From Sordariomycetes sp. S80-01Y (Eukaryota; Ascomycota; Sordariomycetes): DNA of 64,000 nucleotides. A program made the translations under genes and the position numbers. This document shows positions 43,153 through 54,440 of the stretch, in pieces. The notes beneath the pieces are model-generated. The model was not told where the DNA came from. It saw only the letters and a list, made by a program, of their open reading frames with translations, and searched no databases. How positions within the stretch are numbered: position 1 is the first letter of the stretch; each line of letters starts with the position of its first letter. Where the stretch lies: assembly GCA_037042185.1 (NCBI GenBank), contig JAXQJY010000030.1, forward strand, positions 1,984,001-2,048,000, read 5' to 3'.

Positions 43153-46100
43153 CTAGAAGTAACTCCTCATGGCGTCCTCGAACCCGCTGCCCCCCTTCAG
43201 GTCCCTCCCAAACTTGGTATGCACGTCCAGCACCAGCCTCACGTGACTCATGTCCAGCGCCTCGCCCTTGTTGACGGCCAGGTCCTGCGCGCTGCCCAGC
43301 ACGTTCTTGATCTCGCGGCCGTTCAAGTCGTGCTTGGCCAGCGTGGCGATGTCCTCTTCCGAGAAGGGCTTGACCTCGAGCTTGCCGTGCGTCGTGATGC
43401 GCTCGATGAAGAGCGTGAAGATGGCCCGCTTGGCCTTGGTGTCGAGCTTGTCGTAGCGCAGCGCGATGTGGATGCGGGACTGGAATGCCTCGTCAAACGT
43501 CTGCAGCTTATCAGTATGGGGGATCTCTAGCATAGTCCCGCTACCTGGTTGGTAGCGGTGGTGTAAAGGGGCGCGTTAGCTTACCTCCACTCGGTTCGTC
43601 GTCAGGAAGAGGATGCCCTGGAAATACTCCAGCTGCCTGAGGAAGATGCTCACCAGGGCGTTGCGGTGGATGTCCTGCATGTTCCTCTTCTCCAGGAACA
43701 CGTCGGCCTCGTCGAGCAGCAGGATCGCGCCCCACGTGTGGCAGATGTCCAGGATCTTCTGCAGCTCGTGCTCCAGGAACCGCGAGTCCGTCCCCAGCTC
43801 GCCCGCGCTGGCCATGTAGAGCGGGCACTTGAGCAGCTCGCTGATGCCCTCCGCCGTGAGCGTCTTGCCGGTGCCCGGCGGGCCGTGCAGGACCGTGACT
43901 AGACCTTTGCCCTTGCCCTGGATCACGTCGTCGATGGTCGTGGCCGCGCTGAACTTGCGGGACTCGACGAGCGCCTTGATGAGGGACTTCGTGCCCGGCT
44001 CGAGCACGAGCGAGTCCCACGCGTTGTCGTTCCACTTGATGTCGTTGACTGACGACACGTCGAACTCGAGCCACTGCTTCTCGGCGAAGGAGAAGCCGAG
44101 CACGACGGGGGAGGAGATGAGGTACTCTTCGTCCGTGAGCAGAGGCAACTCGATCTTGTTGACGTCCTTCTCGTTTTCCGCAATCGTGCTGGAGGGCGTC
44201 TTGGTGCCGGCCAGAGTATCGCTCTTGTCCGTGGCATCTTTTGTAATCTCTGCTGACGTCTCCTGGGCCGCGTCGGCGTCAGCAGGCTTCTCCGCATCCT
44301 TGGAAGCATCGCCATCCTCGACTTGTGCCGTTTCAGCCTCAGTCTTCGCTTCGTTCTTGACTTCGTCCGCCTTGACAACCTCGCCGTCCACAATCTGATT
44401 CTCCGGCAGCTCATCAAGCTCCTCCTCATGCTCCGACTCATCAAGCTGATCCTCCCTGATCCTGATCCAGCAATCATTCCCCTCATCGTCCTTGAACATC
44501 TTGACCACGAACTTGGGCTTCTTCCTCCTCTTCTGTCCATCTTCGTCTTCCGACTCCTCGTCGGAATCTCCATCCCCACAGCAATCCTCGGAATCGCTGC
44601 TGTCGTCGGACACGGAGAGGACATCGTGGTTCTTGGGCTTGACGTGCGAGACGTAGTAGTTGGGATTGATGCGGCGGAAGATGGCTGGGTCGACCATGAT
44701 GCGGCTGTTGCTGATGTTGAACTTTAGCACGCCCTTCTTGCGCTTCATAAAGGCCATGCCCGAATAGGCCTTGAAGTGGACACCGGCCAGCGTGACGAAC
44801 TTCTTGCCTCGCTCGATCAGCTTCTCCCGGAGCTCCGCCTCCTCCTTGTGGTACTTGAGGGGGTAGCAGGGCAGGCTGGTGATCTTGCGGGCGCCCTTGA
44901 ACTCGGAGATGTCCTCGCCGACGTTGCCGTAGCCGAAGCGCTTACCGTCGTACTCAAAGTACTTGGCTTCGACAAAGTAGAACTCGCCCTTCATCATGGA
45001 GCAGTGACGCTCGGCCACGTCCACCTTGAACACGCGCGGAGTGTCGGGGCTGCCGTACGTCGGCGAGTAGACCAAAGTCCCTGGCTTCCAGAGCGCCCAC
45101 AGCAGATCAAAGGTGATGAGACCACTCTGCAGCATAGGCTCGAGCGTGTTCTTGATGTCGTGGAAGTCCTTGTCAATGTACTTAATCAGCACCTTGAGGT
45201 GCTTTCGCTTGTCGTCGAGTCGCTTCTGATTCTTCTTGCGCTCCTTGCGGGTGTTCCCCGCCGGCTCCAGTTCCTTGAGTGCGTCGAGGTGAGCGCGGAA
45301 ATCCTCAACGTATCTAACTTGTCAGAAAACTGCGTCGAATGGAAGAACCGAATAACTTACAGGAAGAGCATGTTGGGGTCTAGCTTGGGCGTCTCGTCCA
45401 CGAGACTCACACCATTTACGTTCTTGATGACGTCTTGCAGACATTCTCGGAGCAGCTTGCTCTTGATGTCCACAAACGTCCTGCGGTACTTGCCCTCGTG
45501 ATCAAACGTCCTTCGCACGTGGAACACGTAGCCCTCGTACTGCGAGTCGGTGCAGGCCTTGGCAGTGTCCTGCAGCTTGAAGGTGTATCGATCCGTGTCC
45601 CAGACCCAGTCCACGCGCTTGAACTCTGGACGCGTCGTTTTCTTCTCGGTCACTTCATTCCCACCCGCCCTGCGTGCTCGGGCGCGCTGTCGCAGATTCA
45701 GAGGTAGCCGCTGATTGCCAAGACGAGCCTGTGCGAGGGATGGGAAGAGGGCTGCAGGGCGACCCGGAGGAGGCGGTACCAGGTCGTTCGCTTTGGATCC
45801 GGCGTCCAGGCCGAGAGGGCCACAGGGATAGGAGCCGGCGTTACCGCGCATGGAGAGTCCGCTCATGTAGTCCTCCAAAACGCGGACCCTGTCGTCGAGG
45901 TTGGGAGAACCGGAGCTGTCGTCCTCATCGCTGGTCTCCTCCTTCTCCTTATCGTCTGCGGCGCTCGAACCAACGGACAAGCTGTCGTCGGAGTCGGAGG
46001 CTTCGGTCTGGGCCTTCTTTGACTTTTTCAGGCCTTTGGAGGCCTTCTTCTTCAGCTTCGCCTTCCTGGACTTGGATGCTTTGCTCTTCTTCTTGGTCCG

Positions 46101-46406
46101 GTCTGCGTCGGCGTCAGGGTCTGACAGATCCGAGGAGTCGTCATCGTCAGAGTCGTCGGCGGAATGGTCACTATCCGCTTCGCTGGAATCTTCGACTTTG
46201 GACTTTTTCCCCTTCTTCTTTTTTTTACTGGTCTTCTTTGCAGGCTTGGTCCTGGTCAACCCATCCGCACCCTTCTCACCAACCGGCTTGCTTTTGCTCT
46301 TCTTCATGGTACCGTCAGATGTTTTCGACTTGCTAATGGGGCCCGAATGCTGCTTGCCATCGGCCTTGCCCTCCTTTCGGATGTTGGTGGTCTCTATTTC
46401 ATCCAT
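43153..46406 (-). CDS. AAA+ ATPase with acidic/basic N-terminus
   Basis: Exons 46406-45361, 45313-43585 and 43500-43153 join through introns of 47 and 84 bp into 1040 residues. The N-terminal 190 or so residues are extremely charged (Lys runs alternating with Asp/Ser runs, with predicted nuclear-localisation and phosphorylation character). The middle region (about 300-600) has the conserved block of fungal 'DUF7025' AAA proteins (SGLITFDLLWALWKPGTLVY, GVHFKAYSGMAF). A second acidic stretch precedes the ATPase. Walker A is HGPPGTGKT (about 824) and Walker B ILLLDEADVF (about 878), and sensor-type LFLTTNRVE follows. The third exon adds the lid domain. The family resembles BCS1/spastin-like ATPases of unknown substrate in filamentous fungi. 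Confidence 0.88.
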
Positions 46407-49181
46407 CTTTGCAGGCTCTCAGGTCCGCGAGGGCCACGGGGACGGGTTGCGGAGATTTGGGTGGTGCCGAGAGCGGATTTCAGAGTCAGGAGATGTGTAG
46501 AATAGTCAAGAGTCAATTGTGGTCTGAGCTGTGTGGTGTTCGCGGTTGGTTCTGGATTTGTATGCACGCGCCCGAGATATACCTGCCACCAGCTGTCAGC
46601 ATCAGTGTTGATTGCGCCAACCGCTGGGATTTCGGTCTGGTAGCAGCCCCAGTTCATTGCAAAGGTCGGATGAAGATGAAACGACTAGCAATTCAGAGCC
46701 CCAGGAGGGCGGTCTGCAGTGAGGCAAAATGGTGGTCTGGCGCTCGGCCTGGCGGGGCTGTGACTTACACGGCGAGGCGCTTGTTAGTCGCGCGCGAATG
46801 TGACGGAACCTCGAGGGCCACTGAGTCGCGGCGGTTGACAAGCACAGTGGAGCGACGCCAATGTCCTGAATCCAGAAGTGGCTATAGAAGGGGCACGCGA
46901 TGGGACGATGGCTCGAATGGCGGTGCTAAGTCCAGCAGGTATGTGACGATGCGGCAGCGCGGCCGTCTACGGATTGCGATGGTGGTGTGCGGTGGTCGGC
47001 GAGGGCGCCACGGACCGAGCAGGGCAGGGCTATGAGGATACTCGACGAAGCAGTTTCGAGGAAAAGGAAGCGAGGGTCAGTCGAGAACAGACGGTCGTCA
47101 CTTTTGTAGACGTGCGACACGGCAAAGTGCAAGGCATAAGGCAGCTGGTGCCAGACCAAAAGGTCGTTCGCGTGGGCGGAAAAGGCCCTCTGAATCGAGG
47201 CTTACACACACACTGGCCACGAGACGTCGGCTCGCAATTGGCAGGCAGACCACTGACGATGCAGGCCAACGGCCAGCAGGACATCAACAGGCAGAAAGGA
47301 AGGCAAACATGCTGGGAGCACCAACGAGAGCCATCCAGCTGGCGGCACCGCGTACCGACGCCGTCCTCTGCGTCCCTACCTCGCGTCCTATAGGTGGCCG
47401 CAGTCAGCCAGCCTGTCTCGTTGGTCGCTGACCTGCAGCCATCACCATGATGCCGCAGTCAGTTCTGTGGGTCGGATACAGATCTTGCCTTCAGGCTCTT
47501 TGGCTGTGACCACCAGACTGTACCAGTCTGGCCAGGCAGCTGGCTCGATGATACTGCTGCCGGTGTGGCTCACCCGGCCTGTACGTCTACCGTGCAGCGG
47601 CTGGCCTGCAGGCTGGCAGTGCTAACCACGGCGAGCTGGATCATCAGGTCGCAAGACATGCGAATTGACGAGAGTGCACGTAATTTGATGGGCGGCCCGG
47701 TCGGTTGTCGATCGACGTTGCGGAGAGGAGAGTCGCACGGGATCGAGCCGGCCTCATGTCGTCCTGGGTCCTGGCCTGCAGGCGATGCGTCACCTTGTGA
47801 TGGCTCAGTCGCTTCCAGCTCCGTCGTCGCAACGGCTCGACGAAGGAAGCGAAGGCATGGGAGCAGCCCAGTTGGGCCCCTCCGGCGCGATGTGTAATTT
47901 ATGTGTTGGGCAGTAAAGGCGATACTTGTGTGCCCGCAGGTCCCGCGCTTCGATGACCAGAACCAACACTAGCGGACGGGAGGTGCCATCTATCAATATG
48001 GAAGTGCGCGACGCCAGGCCTCGTCAGCCCAACGACAACGACTCGCTTCATGGTCTGGTGCCCTCTTTGAAGAGGTCGTCGTCGGGTGCCAGACATGTCA
48101 GCTCCGAACAGGACCGGGATGCCACGCAGAGCATGCAGCAGGCGAATTGAAAATGTACAGTGCCGCTGCCAACGGTCTCGGCTGCCCATGCTCCCCATGT
48201 TGCACGACCGCGGCCTCGTGAAGATAACTACGTCGGGCCTTCGCCCACAAACCCCAGTCGCGCAGCAGTCGATTCGCAAGACCCGCACGATCAGGCAATG
48301 GGTCGCACTTGAGCTGCCAGTCGTCGCTTGCTGATGCGACACCAGCCGAGGGGGACTGAGCGGTCGTCTGTGTCCTTGACGACCCTAGCTATTCACCTTG
48401 ATAAGTACGTGATAAGTGCGCTGCAAGGGGGTTCATGAGTTTGAAGTCATCGCAAGGCTCGGTCAAATGTATTGGCAACCATCATACGCCGTGACCTGGT
48501 GCTGCAGGATGATGTGTTGGCCTTGCAGCAGCATTCCAATCGTTGCGCCCTGCTGTAGCTCACGGCAGCAATGGGCCACCTCGAGAGGGTAACGTGAAAT
48601 GCGCGAGTCCCAGCCATTGTGGCTTGTCGGAAGCTGTCGACGGCGTCCCACTCGGTTCGTAGAGAAAGACGTCCACCGTGTCGCCTGTCTCGGAGCGGCA
48701 GCATCTTCTTGCTGGAGCGTCAAGCTGTGATTGGATCTCGATGGTGGTGGCTGGTGAGCAGAGGACTGGGGATGTCGAGCTGAAATGGAACATGGAGCTG
48801 CACGCGCTAAGTGGGCACTATCAACCACTGAGCTTATCGCTACCATTTAGCTCTCTATCTGTTAGTGCATTGCGGCCTCCCAACGTCATCGCAGCTGCCC
48901 GCGGTCGAGCTCGAGCTCCTCGTCCCAACCTTGCGCGCGAACCAGTTCCCGGTTTGGTCAAGACTCAAAACGAGGGACGTCCGGCACGGCAGAGAAGACC
49001 TTTTCCTCCTCCTCTGCGACGCCGAGAGACCTTCTCGACCGCACCCTCTACGGCATCAATTGTTTGCTGTCGTCCTTCGACTCTCAATTGTTCGCAGTTG
49101 CAGCTCTGGCGCGCCATCCCACATCCCGACGCCGCTTCCCAGGACCCAGTCCATCAGCAGCAAACGCGGACAGTAGGTACC
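46407..49181. other. 2.8 kb gene-free region upstream of the YVC1-like gene
   Basis: This region lies between the divergent start codons of the AAA+ ATPase and the channel gene. It carries many short ORFs in all frames (for example 46409-47035 plus, 47899-48342 minus), none with domain character or splice-compatible continuity. Base composition is not AT-rich, so it is not obviously repeat-induced mutated sequence. The last 300 bases probably are the channel gene's 5' UTR. Confidence 0.45.
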
Positions 49182-51237
49182 ATGTCTAAGCTATCCCGTT
49201 TCTTCGGCTTCGAACGCCATCGCCACGAAGGCCACCGCTCCTCCGACCGTCACTCATGGCTGCACGAGGAAGAGACCCGTAAGTCCTGAAAGCTTGCCCT
49301 CCATCGCTGGCCATCCTCTGCTCCCAATTGAAGCTTACCAGCATCTGCCAGTCCTCCCCCACCACCGCAATGAGCAGATTGCCTCAGCCATCCCGCCCAA
49401 GGAGGTCACCAAGGTGTGCCTCCGCCTGCGTCAGCTAGTGCAGCAATGCGTCCCCTGCGAGATGGAGGAGAGCAAGATCACGCGTGCCCACAGCCGCATC
49501 ATCACCCAGAGGGTCATCAAGACGGCCAAAGAGGCGGGCGGTGAAGAATATCGGGGATGCGTCGTCTACTGTCTGCTCGTCAACAAGCGCTGGTTCAAGC
49601 ACGAGGCTGTGACCGAGCTATGGGACGCGGATTTGCACGACCTTCGCGCGACAGCATGTGGCGTCATTGCAAAGGCTCTCATTGAAAACGAGGACGACAA
49701 CAACTATCTCCTTCACACCGTCTTGCTTCGCCGCTACGCCTTCCAATCTGACGGCAAGCCTACGCCTCCAACGAACGTAATCGAAAAGGCTGTTGATCTC
49801 CACGAAGTCCGAGTAATTGGCAGCTCTGGATATCAGAAATGTATCAGTTACCTGTGGAGAGGCTGGCTCGTCCAGGATGAGGACGACCCGTCCGTCTTTG
49901 TCGACTACAAGGATAAGGACAACCCCAGCTTCTTCGTACACATGGACCCCGATCGCATGCGGGCTCCCATGTACCAGAATGCTGCCCAGATGCTGTTCTC
50001 AATCATCTATCTCGCCCTCTACACTGCCGCCATCAACTCGATCAATGCCTCCGGAGACTTTGACGGTGCCGAGATTCTCATGTACATCTTCACCATTGGC
50101 TTCATCTGCGACGAGGTCGTCAAGTTCTACAAAGCTGGGTACCATATCTTGGGCTTCTGGAATGCCTTCAATGGCATTCTGTACTCCTTCTTGACAGCTT
50201 CCTTTGTTCTTCGCATCATCGGTCTCGCTCATCACCAGGGCACGGACGAGCGCTTCCACTACAGCGTTTTGAGCTACAACCTCCTGGCCTTCGTGGCTCC
50301 CATGTTCTGGTCTCGCCTGCTCCTATACCTCGACAGCTTCCGCTTCTTCGGTGCTATGTTGGTAGTGCTCAAGGTCATGATGAAGGAATCGGTCATCTTC
50401 TTTGCCTTGCTCATCATCATCATCATCGGCTTCCTCCAGGCCTTCATTGGTCTCGATCTGGCCGATGATCTGGTGGCAGACGATGTCTGGTTCATTGTCC
50501 AGTCCATGCTCAAGGCTATTCTCCAGAGTCCCGAATTCGAAGGATTCGAGCAATTCGGTCATCCTTTTGGTCTGATTCTCCATTACTGCTTCACTTTCAT
50601 TGTCATGATCATTCTGCTGAACATTCTCATCGCCCTGTACAACTCAGCCTACGAGGATATCTACGGCAACGCCGATGACGAATACCTCGCTCTGCTCGCT
50701 CAGAAGACGATGCAGTTCGTTCGCGCACCCGACGAGAATGTTTTCATTGCACCCCTCAACCTTATTGAGATAGTCGTTTCCGGTCTTTGCGAGTGGTGGA
50801 TGCCGAAGCACGCGTACGAGATACTCAATGACCTGGTTATGGGCGTAATCTATGCCCCTCTCCTGTTTGTGGCTGCCTTTTTCGAGACACGTAAGGCGTC
50901 GGACATTCGTCGGAACAGGTCCCGCGGCGAAGAGGACGATGACATTGTTGAGGAGTGGGAGCAGATGGCCCACGAAGTCGACTTTGAGACTGAGGGTTGG
51001 GCCAAGAAATGCGAGGATGCTGCCCCCAACGTCGAAGAGGAGCCTGCCGTTGTCGAGGTCAAGAAGCTGCGCAGTGAGATCGACGAGCTCAGGTCTCTCT
51101 TGACTCAGTTCACAAAGGCTACCGGTGCCGGTGCCTCGAAGGAGGATGATTTGCTCGAGGACACCACCACCCAGGTAGAGGAGACTGATTCCAAGGGCAA
51201 AGACAAGGCCGGGTCCAGCTCGAGCGGCGCCGAATAG
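49182..51237 (+). CDS. YVC1: TRPY/Yvc1-type vacuolar cation channel
   Basis: Exons 49182-49278 and 49334-51237 (55 bp intron) give 666 residues. The yeast orthologue Yvc1 is the vacuolar Ca2+-release channel opened by stretch and by cytosolic Ca2+. The N-terminal 240 residues are cytosolic and conserved in this family (CVVYCLLVNKRWFKHEA). Membrane segments run from about 248 to 467 (for example AEILMYIFTIGFICDEVV, SVIFFALLIIIIIGFLQAF, FTFIVMIILLNILIALY), and the pore loop lies between the last two. After the last segment comes a TRP-like conserved stretch. The acidic run EEDDD near 564 is in the position of the yeast DDDD Ca2+-sensing motif. The tail has a short coiled coil and is Ser/Gly-rich. 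Confidence 0.92.
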
Positions 51238-51876
51238 TCGAGTAACGCCGCGATGATGACCAAGGCGAGGAGGGTAAGCGGCCACAATTTGTGGCCCAGA
51301 TCCTGAAGAGAACGAGGGGTGTTGGTGGATTTCATTACCTACGATGGCCGCAAGACGCGTCAGCTGCTTTCAATCAGTCCTTACAGGTTCGGATGTCAAA
51401 TTCTTAGTTCCGGAGTCACGGCTGGTTTGTTCAGGTCAAATTGCCAAGGTCTGTGTCATAGCTATCCTTCAATGCTGCGTTGATTCTGGCGCATATATCC
51501 ACAGTGGTGCCCGCGTGTTCATACAGCTGTCTAGTGACCTAAAACCCGCACCTCTACCTTCCAGGCATATTATCCAATACCTTCATCTGCCACTTCCTGC
51601 AGGACTTTGCTAAATTAGAGGGTGTCATTTCTGCTCCCATCTCCAGCGCGGTCAACCACTGGGCATCCAATTGAGAAACCTGCGAGGTATTTGGCAGTAT
51701 GATATACCAATCCGCCCATAGATCGGATCGATATGTCGAATTATCCGGAGTAGAAAACCCGCTCTCGCTGTCGTTGAGCTTACCGTAGGAAGTATCAAAC
51801 GCCATTTTCCCGTTCAACAGCAGCGCTTGAAAACAGCCCGGTCGACGTCAGACTCGTCTTGTTCTGCAAATTCAGC
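51238..51876. other. convergent 3' region with one small ORF
   Basis: Between the convergent ends of the channel gene (plus) and the first lectin-like gene (minus). A minus-strand ORF of 87 codons (51554-51817) has a fairly protein-like composition (Trp, Tyr, acidic residues) but no recognised domain and no support beyond that. Confidence 0.45.
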
Positions 51877-53484
51877 TCACGTCCATGATTCAAGCGACAG
51901 CGATCCTCCCAGGTTCTCCTCGTTCAAGCTGTCCCTCCACCTCTCCTTTGGCTCATCCTTCCTCGACCAAGCCATGAGCTGGCCCCTATCGTTCAGAGCG
52001 AATATCCACAGGGTGTCCTGATAGGCCCTGACGGAAGGGGCGCTGGCTGCTTTGATGCCCAGATCCTCCCAAGTCTCATTCCATCCGTGCAGCTCGCGAT
52101 GCTGATGCATTAGCGTTCCGTTCTCGTTGAGGGCGACGACATCGAGCACGTCCCGTGAGGGGCTCTCAAACCCGGGGGCGCTGAAGACGCTCCCGTTCAT
52201 CTTCTCGACGCTCCCATCTAGGAACCCGTTGGCCTTCCAGCTGATGTGGTACATCTTGCGATCGTCCTGTACTCCGAAGAAGTGCCCCTCGTGGTGGGTG
52301 TCATCTCCGGTGAAGAGGCTCGGGTCGCCGATCCATTTGCCTGGGAACTCCCTCGGCGGTGCAGACCAGTTGTCTGCGTCGGAGTAGCTGCTATGGAGCA
52401 GCTTACTCCTTTCCTCGCTGTACCACATCAGGTCATGGTATCTTTCGTTGTCGTTGCTCGAGTGGGGGCATGCGACGGCAGGTTGAGACTCGGTGCCGCT
52501 GAGCTTGTACTCGTGCAGCCACTCGTCGATATCATACCCCCCGTGCTCTTCTGTGATCCCATCCAGGTCGTCAGCCATGTCGGTCGTGTTCCTCCAGAGA
52601 TTCTTCTTCATAGTGTTATCGTCAGGACCCCCGTCGGTGGTCCATATGTCTATGCGGTTGGGCCAGTCTTTGCGGGTCACGAAGCAAGTAGAGATCGGGG
52701 TGCCGACATTTTCCCCGACTTCTTCCCAGCCGGGCCACTCCTCCTCCAAGCTGTACCACTGGTTGTATGCGCTGTTGTCGTCCCCTACGGCAAAGACGTC
52801 AAGGCGCCAGAGGTCTTCTTTCAGCGGCCAGGACCGGACAGCAGGGGGGCTCTTGAACAAGCCATCGTCCAGCTCGCCGAGGTTGGCCCATCCGCGCCAC
52901 TCCGAGTCTTCGACGTTGTATTTGCGGAATTCGATGGTCTTCTTATCCGTGGACCGCGCGAAAACGTAGAGCTCGTCGTAGAATTCGCCAACCGCGAGTA
53001 GCTGCGGACACAGGTCGCTGCCGCACGGCCCCGTGAGAGGATGACCTCCATCGTCCGGGTTCGAACCTCTGGACTCATTAGCATCCATGCAACAGACGCT
53101 CAAATTACTGAGTGGGGTAAAAACCTACCCTTCATTCGATGAGCTGCCACTCTTGCTCAAGCCGGCGCCAAGGCCAGCACCGAGGGCAATGGCGAGAATT
53201 ATAATGCCAGCGATAGCACCCAGGATCAGCTTCCTCTTATACCAAGATCTCGAAACTAATGAATTGGCGCTGTGAAGCCCAGGATTGTGCGTATATGGGT
53301 CATCTGTTTTATGTTGCTCCGGAGACTTGGACGCAGCGGGAATCTTTTGACGGAGCTCATACTCCTGCATCTCGACCCATCCGCTGTTTGACATCCATTC
53401 CGGAGCTGTCCCAGGAACAACCTCCATCCCTTCATCATGCCGAGGTGCCCAGGCCTGCTCCGCGACGAAGTTTTGACCTGTCAT
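51877..53484 (-). CDS. membrane-anchored fucose-lectin-like beta-propeller protein, copy 1
   Basis: Exons 53484-53129 and 53068-51877 join across a 60 bp intron (GTAGGT donor; CTAATG branch-like site; TCCAG acceptor) into 515 residues. There is no signal peptide. A cytosolic N-terminus of about 80 residues holds a GMEVVPGTAPEW motif. It is followed by SWYKRK and one Gly-rich transmembrane helix (about 85-108), giving a type II topology with the large C-terminal domain outside or luminal. That domain resembles fungal fucose-specific lectins (AAL/AFL, six-bladed beta-propeller), with repeated W-rich blades such as WPGWEEVGENVGTPI, FPGKWIGDPSLF, FFGVQDDRKMYH and NETWEDLG. A Cys pair (CGSDLC) opens the domain. 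Sugar binding is inferred, not shown. The paralogue lies at 54441-56112. Confidence 0.82.
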
Positions 53485-54440
53485 TGTAGAAAGCAGAGGT
53501 CGCGGCTGGCTCTACAAACCATCAAGGGGAACGGAACACTGTGTGCCGAGGGTCGAAGGCAGGTCGTTGTACACAGGTGAACAGGAGGGACTGTGTTGGT
53601 GCACAGTTCTTATCCAAGTTGCAATGGTGTTGTACAGCAGGGATCACAAATCAGCCCTCCGGTACGGGAGACACGGCCAAGCGTCACCGTGCCCGTAATG
53701 CAACTGGTGGACGAGTCGGGAGCCTGAGAGTTAAAGGATCGTTGCACCACCCCATTTTAGAAAGTGCAGAAGATCGTATGAGAAGACGTCTTGGCACATT
53801 TCACTCTTCACGTTCTTGCGATGCCGACTCCATACTGCGGCAAGGCTCTGTTGGAATAAGGCTCTGGGATCGACCGGGAGATGCCCAATCTGTCCGACTG
53901 CAGACACGAAAATGTGACGAGATCTTGGCGCAAGCTCTTCAAACTCATAAGAATCTCGTTTGAAATTACTTCCATGGCTCAGCTAAGAAGCCGGCTGCCG
54001 TGTGTCGGGTGAACGTGCGTCCTGGCGATCATGCAAAAGCAGGAACAACATGTACACCACAAATCTTGAATGCTACGTACTCGCGTATGAACAGAAGACG
54101 ACTGATCCTCGAAATGACATCCAGCCCTGAGGCGCAGAACCGTTGAAGAGGCGAATAGGGCGGACTCGAAGGTGGCGGCTGGAAAGACTGCCCGAGGATC
54201 ATGCATTACAGCGTGGCTCTTCCTACGGGGGCGTACGTGCCAGGGCTGAAAGTCTAGTATTACCATGGAAGAACTTATAAACAAGGCTGGCTACCGGGAT
54301 AAGTCCAAGCGGGTATCAATACATGGCCAGTTCAAACGCTCAAGTATCGCACTCCTGTCGGCTCGCCACAAGATCGCATGTCAGCCTTGCCAGTCAAGAA
54401 TAAGTCAAGTCAGGATATACGCCACGCTATGCCAAATCTA
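53485..54440. other. intergenic between the two lectin-like genes
   Basis: 956 bp between the copy 1 start and the copy 2 stop, both on the minus strand. It must contain the copy 1 promoter and the copy 2 terminator. A plus-strand ORF at 53541-53963 has a biased composition and looks non-coding. Confidence 0.5.

Noticed and set aside
46409-47035. 208-codon plus-strand ORF in the large intergenic region
   Set aside because: Gly/Arg/Ser-biased, no domain, overlaps the likely promoter of the AAA+ gene.
53541-53963. 140-codon plus-strand ORF between the lectin-like genes
   Set aside because: No ATG at its beginning, biased composition and location in the promoter of lectin-like copy 1.
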